A stretch of 64,000 bases of DNA. It comes from Coemansia sp. RSA 487. Lineage: Eukaryota > Kickxellomycota > Kickxellomycetes > Kickxellales > Kickxellaceae. The notes below the pieces were generated by a model that worked only from the letters and a program-made list of their open reading frames with translations, was not told where the DNA came from and did not search any database. Shown here piece by piece: positions 1 through 9,786 of this stretch. A program made the position numbers and the translations under genes. The number at the start of each line of letters is the position of its first letter. Positions within the stretch are counted from its first letter, which is position 1. The DNA lies in NCBI GenBank assembly GCA_027577595.1, contig JANBRJ010000083.1:1-64000 (forward strand), given 5' to 3'.

Positions 1-82
1 CGGAGAATATTCCTCCCAGAACCTAATAAACTTGTCCAAGTTTGCCACTGCCATATTTCTTTTTCTCAAGCTCGTATACTGT

Positions 83-270
83 ATTTTACAAAACTAATAG
101 TACCAAATAAGAAGGATGTATATGCGTCGAATGGTGAAAGGTTTGCTGTGGTGATAATGCATTTTGCATTCCAAGACAAAATCTTTTGCGCAGGCATAGC
201 ATATGTGTCCATGCAAAACAGAAAAACACAAGAGAAAACACGAATGGTTAGTACTGTTGTCAGAAATCAG
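83..270 (+). repeat. Dispersed coding-like repeat, copy A
   Basis: This block matches two other places in the window, 58298-58505 on the same strand and 58735-58875 inverted. All three share the core AATAAGAA..GATGTATA, the stretch ATTTTGC, then CCAAGA and TTTGCG. Translated in one frame the copies keep a common peptide pattern (NKKxVYxxxxxR..AV.I..FA.Q.K..C.G), so the repeat looks derived from a protein-coding sequence. Copies A and B also share a downstream AAAACAGxAAAxxCAC.AGAAAACAC block. I do not recognise the family, and copy A lies in no gene-length frame. It is either a fragment of a multigene family or part of an unclassified element. Confidence 0.6.
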
Positions 271-1597
271 TCACATATGTTTATCTCTTCAGCTCTCATT
301 CAAGCATTTGTTTGCAAAAGAGACAGCATCATGTCCTAGAATTAGGATTTGCCACGGCTATAACCTTGGCTGAACTTTGTGGCGGTTGTTATTTGTTCGT
401 CCTCGCTGTCTTCTTTGCTGCAGCCGTCTTCCTTTTCTTATTTGGCTGCTGTTTATTGTGGTAGCAATGGCAGCAGCCCATCTGCAACAAAAAGCACTCT
501 GGAGTCCCACCGCGATCGCAAAGGCCATGGAAAATATGCCTGAAGTTGAAAATGGCAGCAAGATCTCAGTTGTATGTGGGAGCCTGGTTTTTGGATTAAA
601 ACTAATCTCCATATGATTCCCAACAATATAATTGTCGCAACATGGGTCAGTTATATACAATCAGAAGGGAATCAACTTGTCCTTGCTAGAGTCAGTAATG
701 GCAATGTAAAATTTCAACTTCACTCTATGGCAAAAGAATGGAGCTGGAGCTCTATTTTTCGGTCAACTGGCAAGAGCGCTAGAAAGAAGGACCAGCGGGA
801 AGATCAAATTCTCCGGAAACATCTTAGAGAATGCACAATATATCTCCTGCAATTGTGTCAAGGGTTGCACTGGCCTAGGACATCTGTGGAACCTGTTGCT
901 GGCAAGGGTGATAAACAAGTATGCACTGGCAGTGGGACTGCTGCATGGGTATGAATACAATAAGACACAGGTAATGACAGCCTTCCAGAGACCACTACCA
1001 GACAATATAATTGAGTCGCTCTATGCAGCTGAGATTTTAGAGATCGTGCAAGAATTTTGGATGACTCAGGAGCTGGCATACAGAAAATGACTGGCGTATG
1101 TAGCATATAGATGGCTAGTGAGGAACAAGAGGCAGATATACAAGGACAAGAGCTCGAGTATCCGGTCAGGATGACGGCGACAGCTGATGAAGAAGCAAAT
1201 AAGGATAAGCGGTGTGGCCGACGGAGTTCCCCGCTGGCCACGAACCAGGATTGGTGAGACTGAGTTGAGAAAAACAGCCATTGTGGCGTACCAAAGAATG
1301 TCGGGTTTACGGGCTTTGTAAAGGCATTTAGTCATGATTTAGTTCATATAGCCATGATGTTGGTGCAGGCTACCCTTTAACTGGACGCATATTGAACGTC
1401 TTATAGAGATCATCCAGCAGTCTCGGAGTTTTCCCAAAACTTTTACTGTATCCACGTGGATATTTAATAAATAGTATATCATCATTGCAAAGAAAAAACA
1501 CAGCCCATATTGGCTTGTTTTAGAAATCATTTTATCTTGAATTAAACAACCTTATATATTTGTACTTTCTACATAACTCTACCGATAAATAATAAAC
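271..1597. other. Left-edge region, short overlapping open frames only
   Basis: Between the repeat and cactin there are only short overlapping open frames on the plus strand, at roughly 377-616, 574-954 and 896-1090. One of them (896-1090, with YALAVGLLHGYEY and LPDNIIESLYAAEILEIVQEF) has the residue mix of real protein, and coding-like composition seems to continue to about 1310. I recognise no family. It may be a decayed gene or gene fragment. The last 60 bp before cactin are AT-rich, with TATATATTTG near 1553, and could hold its promoter and 5' leader. Confidence 0.35.
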
Positions 1598-3370
1598 ATG
1601 CCCCGGGACCGAAGCAGGGAGAGACACCGGAGCAGCCACAGCTCGCGCAAGCGATCAGCATCGCCCGAAGAGTCGAGGAAAAGCAGAAGACGCGAAAGAG
1701 AACGATCTTCGTCATCAAGGTCGCACCGGAAAGAGAAGAGCAGAAAGCACCACCGCCGACACAAGAACACGGATGATGGTAGCGCAGACGAAGGCAAGGC
1801 CAAGAGTGGCACCAAGTATACGGACGCCGAGAACCCGTTCAACGACGAAGCACTAGGGAAGAAATTTGTGTGGAAGAAGAAGGTCGAGCAGGACCGTGCA
1901 CGCGGGCTAAGCAAGGAGGAGATGCGCGCGGCCGAGCGGCGACGTCGGGAGGAAGCAGACCTTGAGCTCGAGAGCCTGCGCAAGCGGCGCGAATTGCGCG
2001 AAGCCGAACGTGCGCAACGTGACGAAGAAATGAAACGGATCCGGAGGGAGCAAGAGCAAGAGAAGCTTGGGGACTGGGAGCGCCGTGAAGAGGAATTCCA
2101 TTTGCAGCAAGCAAAAAAGAGGGCGGAGATTAGGATACGGAACGGTCGGCCAAAACCGATCGACATATTGGCTATGAATCTGCGGCTGGCGAACGAGCAG
2201 CTGGAACCCGAGGACATCGATGCCTTGGGCACAATGCGCATCGACGTGGATGAACCCCACAGGATAGTCGATGGCCTTGGGGAGAACGAGTGCGAGGAGC
2301 TGCTCCATGACGTTGAAATGTATTTGGCGCTCGAAAGCAATGCGCAGAACGTCGAGTTCTGGGAGAACATGCTGACCGTGTGCGCATGCCAGTTGCAAGA
2401 GATGCGTGACACGCGGATAAACAGCGGAGACAGTACAACCCGGCGTGCTGGCTCGGAGATCACCCAGGAGGTCAAGGATGTTCTTGCCGAAAAGTCACTG
2501 GAAGAGCTCATGCAGCTGGAGACTGAGGTGGTCGACCGACTGAGCGGACGCAGCGGGGCTGTGGATGTCGATTACTGGGAGCAAGTGCGCAGCCAGTTGG
2601 GTGTGGCCAAAGCAAGGGCTACGCTGACCGATATGCATCAAGCTATACTTGAACGTCGCTTGGAGCGGCTACGCGAAGCGCTCAAGAAGCAGCGCGGCGA
2701 GCAGGATGCGAATCCCGGGCAAGAAGAAGGCACCAGCGGCCCATCGGCGCGTGAAACAGCCAGTGAAACTGAGCAACGCAAGCGCCGTCGCCTTGAGGAG
2801 CTCCAGCGGAGGATCCTGGAAGAGCAACATGTGCCTGGCACAGAAGTGCCCGACCAAGGAGATGCAGAAGACCACGGAACATCTGCTGAAATTGAGCGCA
2901 AGATGTACGAGACGGAGTTAAATAAGGAGCACGATCCAAGCGAGGCTGTCTTCAGCGTCGAGGCATCTGTCCCCACAAAACACTACTCGTGGCAAGACAA
3001 GCACCGGCCACGGAAGCCGCGGTACTTCAACCGCGTGCACACCGGATACGAGTGGAACAAGTACAACCAGACGCACTATGATAAGGATAACCCACCGCCA
3101 AAGGTCGTCCAGGGTTACAAGTTTAACATATTTTATCCCGATCTTATCAACAGGTCGAATGCGCCGACGTATCGTGTGGAGAAAGACCCTGGTGGCGGCG
3201 ACGACACTGTTGTCTTGCGCTTCACCGCTGGCCCACCATACGAAGATATCGCGTTCCGTGTTGTCAACCGCGAGTGGGAGTACAACCGCCGCCGCGGCTT
3301 CCGCAACATCTTTGACCGCGGCGTCCTGCAGCTGTACTTTAGGTTCAAGCGCCATTACTACCGCCGCTAG
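1598..3370 (+). CDS. cactin: Cactin, spliceosome-associated protein
   Basis: A single-exon protein of 590 aa. Cactin family proteins associate with the spliceosome in the nucleus and support pre-mRNA splicing; in animals the founder binds the IkB protein Cactus. The first ~70 residues are an RS-rich, highly basic tail (RSRERHRSS, SRKSRRRERERSSSS). Next comes a charged helical stretch (about 90-190), then a conserved middle domain with PKPIDILAMNL and YLALESNAQNVEFWENM. The C-terminal ~120 residues carry the cactin signature: KPRYFNRVHTGYEWNKYNQ, then FNIFYPDLI, and a terminal RGVLQLYFRFKRHYYRR. The order and the aromatic-basic terminus are diagnostic. The ATG at 1598 follows an A-rich leader and starts the RS tail directly. 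The stop is TAG. LAS21 begins 272 bp downstream on the same strand. Confidence 0.93.
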   Translation: MPRDRSRERHRSSHSSRKRSASPEESRKSRRRERERSSSSRSHRKEKSRKHHRRHKNTDDGSADEGKAKSGTKYTDAENPFNDEALGKKFVWKKKVEQDRARGLSKEEMRAAERRRREEADLELESLRKRRELREAERAQRDEEMKRIRREQEQEKLGDWERREEEFHLQQAKKRAEIRIRNGRPKPIDILAMNLRLANEQLEPEDIDALGTMRIDVDEPHRIVDGLGENECEELLHDVEMYLALESNAQNVEFWENMLTVCACQLQEMRDTRINSGDSTTRRAGSEITQEVKDVLAEKSLEELMQLETEVVDRLSGRSGAVDVDYWEQVRSQLGVAKARATLTDMHQAILERRLERLREALKKQRGEQDANPGQEEGTSGPSARETASETEQRKRRRLEELQRRILEEQHVPGTEVPDQGDAEDHGTSAEIERKMYETELNKEHDPSEAVFSVEASVPTKHYSWQDKHRPRKPRYFNRVHTGYEWNKYNQTHYDKDNPPPKVVQGYKFNIFYPDLINRSNAPTYRVEKDPGGGDDTVVLRFTAGPPYEDIAFRVVNREWEYNRRRGFRNIFDRGVLQLYFRFKRHYYRR

Positions 3371-3564
3371 ACGGACCTATGAGGAAATGAAGAGAGAGCT
3401 GTGAAAACAAATTAACAAGCAAATATGCAGCTAATGCCATGCATGTGTCTGGGGAGCGTGGGTGAGCCTGATCTACAATAGATCAAGCTTCTATTTTGAA
3501 TTTGCACATTCTCAAGGTTGCTTGTATGTGTGTTTTTTTAATTTTTGATGCTCCTGCTCTTCTT

Positions 3565-3570
3565 AATAAA
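3565..3570 (+). terminator. Poly(A) signal AATAAA after cactin
   Basis: A canonical AATAAA lies about 195 bp after the cactin stop and 72 bp before the LAS21 ATG, in a T-rich context. It is the only perfect hexamer in the short spacer, so cactin transcripts probably end just before or within the LAS21 leader. Confidence 0.5.
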
Positions 3571-3642
3571 GTACTTTTTAGTTATTCTCTAATTTACATT
3601 CGGCGCGTTTACTCTAAACGACTCTAGCAGAACGAGGAAGAA

Positions 3643-6441
3643 ATGATTTGGCGGCGACTTTGCATACTGGCCATGGTTGTTCTGGTTGAGCTTGTGGGCC
3701 TCGGGTTTTTCGTCAAGGGCTTTTTCCCGTACAAAAAGAGCATTCCAGGGTTTGCGCGCCCGCAGGACCAACCGCCAGACATTGGCCGCATCGGCACGCT
3801 AGACGAAGCAGTGCCGCAGTACGACCGAATGGTGATTATGCTGGTGGATGCGCTGCGCAATGACTTTGTGTTCGGCAACAACTCGGCGATGGAATACACG
3901 CAGGGCTTGCTGCGCGAGGGCCAGGCAGTCGGGTTTACAGCAAAGGCACTAGCGCCTACAGTGACGATGCCGCGCATCAAGGCGCTGATGGCTGGCACGG
4001 TGCCTAACTTTCTCGATGCCGTGCTCAATATCGCCGAGTCAGACACCAGCTCATCGCTCAAGTATCACGATAACTTGCTGTGGCAGCTCAAGCACCACAG
4101 GAACAAGACGATCAACATGTTTGGCGACGACACGTGGCTGCGGCTTTTCCCAGACATCTTTACAAAGACCGATGGCACGTCGTCGTTTTTTGTCACCGAC
4201 ACAGTCGAGGTCGACAACAACGTCACTCGCCACGTACGGCCTGAGCTCGAGCGCAACGACTGGGATGTAACAATTTTCCATTACCTGGGGCTTGACCACA
4301 TCGGGCATCTGGCGGGACCAAACAGCCCGCTGATGAAGCCCAAGCAGAAAGAGATGGATGACGTGGTCAGGGATATTTACCAGATGATCAGCCGCCAGGA
4401 CGAAGAGCGGATGAAGCACAGTGCCGGCGCAAAGCCCACGCTGTTTGTACTTCTGGGCGACCACGCGATGAACGAGATCGGAAACCATGGCGGCAACTCG
4501 AAGCTAGAGACATCGACGGTGTTTGTGTTTATGGGTCAAGGTATCCGTGGCCAGCCGTTTGCTGACCGCGGAAAGAACGCGCTGTCTGCGCTGCTAGCAA
4601 GGGAGGTCCCGCAGATCAACCTTGTACCTACACTGGCTCTGCTGTTTGGCGTTCCAGTCCCCAAGAACAACCTTGGTCTGCCGCTGCACGAGCTCCTGGA
4701 CGGCTACTCGGACATTGAGCGCTTGCGGATGCTGCAGCTCACTGCCCACCAGATATTTGGTGTGGTTAGAGCAAACAACCCATTGGTTGAAGATGTGGAT
4801 GTGAACCAGGCTGCTCACATGACCGCACCAGGCTGTATCGATTCTGATCATGAACTACGGTGCAAATACGTGGCTGCTCTGTGGAAACACAGTAAGTGCG
4901 CGACCGCCACCACATTCTCGACCAAAGGGTTGGTGGACGACGCAGAGCGTGCGTACTACGACTTTATGGAGCAAGCGAACGAGGATCTGTCGCGCGCATT
5001 CAGCGGCTACGATGTCCCAGCCATGGCATACGGGATACTGATCATTGGAATTGCAACGTTGGCGCTGGCGGCACTGATGCAGAACAGGCTTCGGGGCAAC
5101 ACTGGCATTATCAACCGCAAGACAAACCAGCTTGCGCTGAGCCTGCCTGCAGCTGCGCTTATGGTGACGTACATTCTGTCGAACTTATCGAGCAGCATGA
5201 TTGAGGAGGAGCACCAGTTCTGGTACTTTTGGGTGCAAACAATGCTAGTGCTTCGGATCGCGACATCCGCCAGTGCCGGTGGCGCGTTGCGGACAGGAAT
5301 ACAGATGGTGCTTTTCCGCATTGTCAGGGCGTGGAACCAGACGGGTCAGAACTGGCCTGGCGAGATCGACATCCGCTTCTACCTCAATTCGTCGCACGCA
5401 GCCCATATGTGGGCGCTTGGCATTGTAGCGGTCGTCGCATTCAACATGTACATGTACTGGATGCACCATACGATGCGCCGGCGCTTCTGCCTCCCAGGCA
5501 TCGACGAGGCTTCCAAGCTTGTCTACAGACGGCTGTGTGCATGTCAGTGGGTATTCCGCGCGGCCTTTGCATACGCGACGTTTGGTGCACTTGCTTACCA
5601 GATTGAACGCAACCGTGGGTGGGAGACGCTGGGCATACCAGAGTGGGCATGGACTCATGTGCGGGCTCTATTGCCTACTGGGCTTGCACGCATGGCCCAT
5701 GCGGTATACGCGTGCTTGCTTATTATTGCTATATCCGGCACATTGGTTGCGCGACTCCGGTCGAATTGCAAGCAGGGGATTGCTGGCGCTGATGCTGCGC
5801 GCCAGGCGGCTGCATTGGATGCTCTGTTTGGCATGGTGCCGCTGCTGGTGCTTCTATCGCGCCCGCACAACATCACATTGTTTGTCCTATTTGCCACCAT
5901 ATTTGTGCTGTTTTTCCCGCAACTTCTACCTGGTGGTGGATGCAGTGGTCCGACGGGCAATGTCCCTGTGTGGACTGACAGCCGCGATTACTTGCACAAC
6001 CTGCGCCCATCCAAGAAAATTGTGCAGTTCTGTCTCCTGTACGCATCATTCTTTGCGCTGGGCAACTCGAACTCGCTTGCATCGCTGGACATTAGCAACT
6101 CGTATGCCGGAATATCGCGCTACAGCGAAGCGTCGGTCGGAGTACTAATGTTTATAAGCAACTGGGCTGGTCCACTGTGGTGGGGAACTGCGGTTCTAGC
6201 CAGCATGACACTGAGTAACGGGAAAACGCAAGCGGAGTTTAGAAGAGAGTTGGTGGATATGGTGACCGTAGCGCATGTGTGGCAAGCGTGCACGCTTTTG
6301 GCACTCAGTGTTGTGGTGGCGCTGATGCGGACACACCTGTTCATATGGTCTGTGTTTTCGCCGCGGTACCTGTACCAAGTTGCGTGGTTTGTTGGCTATC
6401 ATGTTCTGTTTGTGACGGCCGGCAGTTTGCTGTGGCTTTGA
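3643..6441 (+). CDS. LAS21: GPI ethanolamine phosphate transferase 2 (PIG-G/Gpi7 type)
   Basis: 932 aa, one exon. The enzyme transfers ethanolamine phosphate from phosphatidylethanolamine to the second mannose of GPI anchors in the ER lumen. Residues ~5-25 form a signal-anchor. The luminal domain has the alkaline-phosphatase-superfamily metal and nucleophile motifs: MLVDALRNDF (D69), APTVTMPR (T106 is the predicted nucleophile), FGDDTWLRLFPD, LGLDHIGHLAGPNSPL (~217-232) and GDHAMNEIGNHGG (~272-284). The pattern VDNNVTRH followed by LERNDWDVTIFHYLGLDH is typical of the PIG-G/LAS21 branch rather than PIG-N (MCD4) or PIG-O (GPI13). From ~450 to the end there are about ten hydrophobic segments, as expected for this family. 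Length is slightly above the usual 830-930 aa. The start fits because the signal-anchor follows immediately. Confidence 0.92.
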   Translation: MIWRRLCILAMVVLVELVGLGFFVKGFFPYKKSIPGFARPQDQPPDIGRIGTLDEAVPQYDRMVIMLVDALRNDFVFGNNSAMEYTQGLLREGQAVGFTAKALAPTVTMPRIKALMAGTVPNFLDAVLNIAESDTSSSLKYHDNLLWQLKHHRNKTINMFGDDTWLRLFPDIFTKTDGTSSFFVTDTVEVDNNVTRHVRPELERNDWDVTIFHYLGLDHIGHLAGPNSPLMKPKQKEMDDVVRDIYQMISRQDEERMKHSAGAKPTLFVLLGDHAMNEIGNHGGNSKLETSTVFVFMGQGIRGQPFADRGKNALSALLAREVPQINLVPTLALLFGVPVPKNNLGLPLHELLDGYSDIERLRMLQLTAHQIFGVVRANNPLVEDVDVNQAAHMTAPGCIDSDHELRCKYVAALWKHSKCATATTFSTKGLVDDAERAYYDFMEQANEDLSRAFSGYDVPAMAYGILIIGIATLALAALMQNRLRGNTGIINRKTNQLALSLPAAALMVTYILSNLSSSMIEEEHQFWYFWVQTMLVLRIATSASAGGALRTGIQMVLFRIVRAWNQTGQNWPGEIDIRFYLNSSHAAHMWALGIVAVVAFNMYMYWMHHTMRRRFCLPGIDEASKLVYRRLCACQWVFRAAFAYATFGALAYQIERNRGWETLGIPEWAWTHVRALLPTGLARMAHAVYACLLIIAISGTLVARLRSNCKQGIAGADAARQAAALDALFGMVPLLVLLSRPHNITLFVLFATIFVLFFPQLLPGGGCSGPTGNVPVWTDSRDYLHNLRPSKKIVQFCLLYASFFALGNSNSLASLDISNSYAGISRYSEASVGVLMFISNWAGPLWWGTAVLASMTLSNGKTQAEFRRELVDMVTVAHVWQACTLLALSVVVALMRTHLFIWSVFSPRYLYQVAWFVGYHVLFVTAGSLLWL

Positions 6442-7662
6442 ATCGGAACACCAGATCATATACATCTGTTTTTGTTGTTGTTTACATATTGTTGTGAAAT
6501 TAAGAACCCTGCAATATGCGTGTCAGCTTGTATTTGTCATATTATGCGCAAAGAAAAAAATATTGCGACCGAGGACTTTCCGAAAAGTGCGAACCACGGT
6601 CTAATGTCGATCCAAAGCTTCTTGCAGTAACACGAAAATAAAATCATTTTAATCGAGTGTGCCAAAGGGATTTGCACGGAAAAAAACAATGACTGCCTGC
6701 TTGCTGGAAAACAAACCGAGCCATTCGCATTTAGTGGTCCAAAGGCAACAGCAATTGGCGGAGGAACGCCAGCCTGTCGTGCAATCAGGTGATTTGTTGC
6801 ATCAAAATGAAACCACTTTGAGTGCAGGAAAACTATTTGTTCAGCAACAGAAATTTTGTCATGCCACCACAGCCAGAAAGAGGTCCAGAACACTGAGCGC
6901 CAAGTAAAGAGCTCTGGTGTTTATGCGTCAAAAGTATTACGCAGAGAATCCAGGTCCTTTGCGGGAAAAGCGCCTGCTTGCACACGCATGAGCAAAGCAA
7001 AGCAAAGAAAGTTGTGGCGGTTGTCTCGGACCCGGAAAAAGTACACCAAATAAATGCACTCTTGTTGGCTGTTGGGGGGAATAAAGGCCAAAGTTTGGCC
7101 TGTGTTCTGAATTTCTTTGGTGGAAAAATTAGCAGGGAGAAATCATGCTCTCTTGGCATGCGTTCAGGGCGGCGTTCTTTTGTTTCTTGCGCTTTGTGTT
7201 TTTTTTTGCAATCGCAATTTTCTCTTCCTTTCTCTCTTGCCTTTCTTTGCTTTCCCCCCTTTTGTACCACTTTATCATTTATTTTGCTCTTCTCGTGTTT
7301 TACCTGCGCCGGATAGAAGGCAATTTTTCTTTCCGTTCTTCGAACCTCCCCTATTCTTTTATATTTGGCCACCCTGCCTTGCAGAAAAGCAAGGTGAATA
7401 AGAAAAAACAGCTGAGGAATAGTATCAGGCGTATTTTCGAGTTCTAGAGCAAGCCCCTGCATTTAAAGCTCCTTTTATAACTACTCGCAGAAGTACTATA
7501 CGCTCTAGAGTGTTTGCTTCTTAAGCGCGTGCTACTTTTTTCTTTTATCAATCCTCCTCTGCTCCCTTCTTAAAATCTCCGTCATCTACTGCTTTCTCGG
7601 CAGCTCTCCTATCCCCTTTTTTGTTTACTGGATTCCACTCTATTAAAAGTAAAAAAAAAAGC
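6442..7662. other. Spacer between LAS21 and the desaturase
   Basis: No gene supported. The first part is AT-rich. From about 7190 the plus strand becomes strongly pyrimidine-rich (long T and TTTCTCTT runs to 7620), which resembles a fungal promoter/5' leader for the desaturase. Open frames here are biased in composition and have no recognisable domain. Confidence 0.5.
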
Positions 7663-8871
7663 ATGCCACCTCGCGATACAAGTTCGCCGGAAGCGGTCCA
7701 GGCCCTGCACAAAGATGAGCAGTTTGATATGCGCTTCCCCAGCTACGTTGGGTTCTGGAAGCGTTCTGTGCCTGGCCTCGACGAGGAGCCACGCTTTGAT
7801 ATGTTCGACGAGCCGCATCGGAAGCGCAAGCAGCAGATTCTGCAGGACCACCCGGAAATCGAAACGCTCTACGGGTACGACACAAACACGATCTGGATCA
7901 CACTGACAGCAGTTTGCGTGCAAATGGGCTTGGCATATCTGTTTGGGCGCGTGCTGACGGACTGGAACTGGACAATGGTCGTGGTGGCGTACGCCATTGG
8001 CGGATCGATCTCGACGCAGATTGGAATCATTTTCCACGAGTTTACGCACAACCTGTGTGCGGCGACGAGCCTGCAGAACCGGTGGGTCGGCAACATCGCC
8101 AACATCCCGCTTGTCGTGCCTCTGGCGCAGTCGTTCCGCAGATACCATCTTGAGCACCACACATACCAGGGCGTCTACGGCTACGACCCCGACCTGCCGC
8201 TCGAGTGGGAGATCCGCCTGATTGGCAACGACCCGGTAAGGAAGTTCTTCTGGCTGATCATCTACGGCGTCATGTATATTGGGCGCGGTCTTGCGCAGCA
8301 GAAGCAGCTGTCGCGGTGGGAGCTGATCAACTGGGCGTGGACCATCGCCTGCGACGTTGTGCTGTTCAAGGTGTGCGGCATCCGCGGCATGCTGTACCTG
8401 GCGACCTCGGTACTGCTCGGGTTTGGGCTGCACCCAGGCGCTGCGCACTTTATCCAGGAGCACTACACGTTCCGTGACGGGCAGGAGACGTACTCGTACT
8501 ACGGATCGGGCAACACATTCTGGATGAACATTGGGTACCACAACGAGCACCACGACTTCCCGCTTGTGCCGTGGACCAAGCTGCCCGAGATCAAGCGCAT
8601 GGCGCCCGAGCACTACGACAACCTGGCGTTCCACACGTCATGGTGGGAGGTGCTGTACATGTTTGTGACGTCGTCGCTCATGGCTCCGCAGTCGCGTGTC
8701 GTGCGCACGCTTGATGCACACAGATATGCGCGCAAAAACCTCAGGGTGCCGACTCCCGGCGAAGCAAAGCAGCTGGCGCCCGAGAAGGCCGAGTTTGTTG
8801 CCAGGATCAGAAAGGCTGCCGACATCTCAATGGAGAAGGCCCGTGCTCGCTCAATTGTCAAGGCTCAATAA
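7663..8871 (+). CDS. DES1: Sphingolipid delta4-desaturase (dihydroceramide desaturase)
   Basis: 402 aa. It introduces the 4,5-trans double bond into dihydroceramide in the ER, giving ceramide for glucosylceramide synthesis. All three histidine boxes of the membrane fatty-acid desaturase superfamily are present: HEFTHN (~125), HLEHHTYQG (~164) and YHNEHHDFP (~292). The N-terminal FPSYVGFWKR region and the PEIETLYGYD motif before the first membrane segment are typical of the DES/DEGS family's lipid-desaturase N-domain. Four or so hydrophobic segments lie between the boxes. The open frame extends 42 nt upstream, but only through a TTG codon and a lysine-rich leader; the first ATG, at 7663, gives MPPRD and the expected N-terminus. 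There is no fused cytochrome b5 or C4-hydroxylase domain. The stop is TAA. Confidence 0.94.
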   Translation: MPPRDTSSPEAVQALHKDEQFDMRFPSYVGFWKRSVPGLDEEPRFDMFDEPHRKRKQQILQDHPEIETLYGYDTNTIWITLTAVCVQMGLAYLFGRVLTDWNWTMVVVAYAIGGSISTQIGIIFHEFTHNLCAATSLQNRWVGNIANIPLVVPLAQSFRRYHLEHHTYQGVYGYDPDLPLEWEIRLIGNDPVRKFFWLIIYGVMYIGRGLAQQKQLSRWELINWAWTIACDVVLFKVCGIRGMLYLATSVLLGFGLHPGAAHFIQEHYTFRDGQETYSYYGSGNTFWMNIGYHNEHHDFPLVPWTKLPEIKRMAPEHYDNLAFHTSWWEVLYMFVTSSLMAPQSRVVRTLDAHRYARKNLRVPTPGEAKQLAPEKAEFVARIRKAADISMEKARARSIVKAQ

Positions 8872-9786
8872 ATTTCTGCGCTTTGGGCCCTCCCACTCTT
8901 GTCGCACGGTACTTTATAGCTGACTACCTCACTTCGCCTAATATTTTTCTCGTCTCTTCTTTTTTTGTTTTAGCTGACTTTCATCTCTATCCTCTGTTAC
9001 ATTCCTTTTTATTGCAAGCAAAACTGTGCTGGGAGCAGGATTCTCTACTGCTTTGATCTTTGCTGTTTTTTTCAGCTATTTGTGGATCGTGTTTGTGAGG
9101 ACTGGGAATGTTGTAGCACTACTGCCTGGCAGGCGGCTTTCCCCTCTTCTCCCCCTTTCTGCTTTTATTTATTTATGTGTCCAAAAAACAAAGGCAGTAT
9201 AATTTGCTGCCAAATCAAATAGGGAGGAGCTTTGAAGTAGCTAGCGACATGCAAATGAGCAGTCCATATCAGTAGTAGCAACAACAGTGCGCGAGAGATT
9301 TCCTCCAGGTTACGGAAAAGCGCATTATTTTTCATACTCGTTAGGTGAAAATGAAACAAGATGTACAATGCTATTAAACACAAAGTAGTCGTATTTTTAA
9401 GGACACAATGCGGGCGGACTCGAGCAAAAACAACAAAAATATAACTGCTTGCTTGGTCTCGAGATGTTGCCTTCCAAATGCTAGAAAATAACCTTTGTCG
9501 ATGTTTTGATCCCCATTGTCTCCGCTTTCTGGGCGACTTGTTACTCGAGCTGTTTCTTGGGCCTTGTTACTTTCATTTTCAATCCAAACATTCTGTCCTC
9601 TACTCGTCTTTTCTTTTCTTCTCTTTTGTGCTCTGTTCATCTGGTTTTTTTTTTAGTTTCTGGATGGTATTTTGTAACATTGGATCTTTTATATATTTTT
9701 TAAATTTATTATCAGTTTTGCTACCTAAGCTAATTTTTATATATTGCATTGTGGTAATTTTTTTGCGTAGACGTGAAGTGCAAAAA
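8872..9786. other. Spacer between desaturase and first aspartic protease
   Basis: No gene seen. It contains T-rich runs and an AT-rich stretch (9655-9780) just before the protease ATG. An open frame runs upstream of that ATG through this stretch, but its residues are the F/L/S mix expected from T-rich leader DNA, so I treat it as 5' UTR/promoter. Confidence 0.5.

Noticed and set aside
1579-2511. 310-aa Ser-rich frame on the minus strand across cactin
   Set aside because: It is the complement of the RS- and Glu/Arg-rich cactin coding sequence; it has no domain of its own.
6833-7462. 209-aa minus-strand frame in the spacer before the desaturase
   Set aside because: Lysine-rich translation of the complement of a pyrimidine-rich promoter tract; no domain.
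9478-9786. N-terminal extension of the first aspartic protease
   Set aside because: Composition reflects T-rich leader DNA, and the ATG at 9787 is followed by a proper signal peptide.
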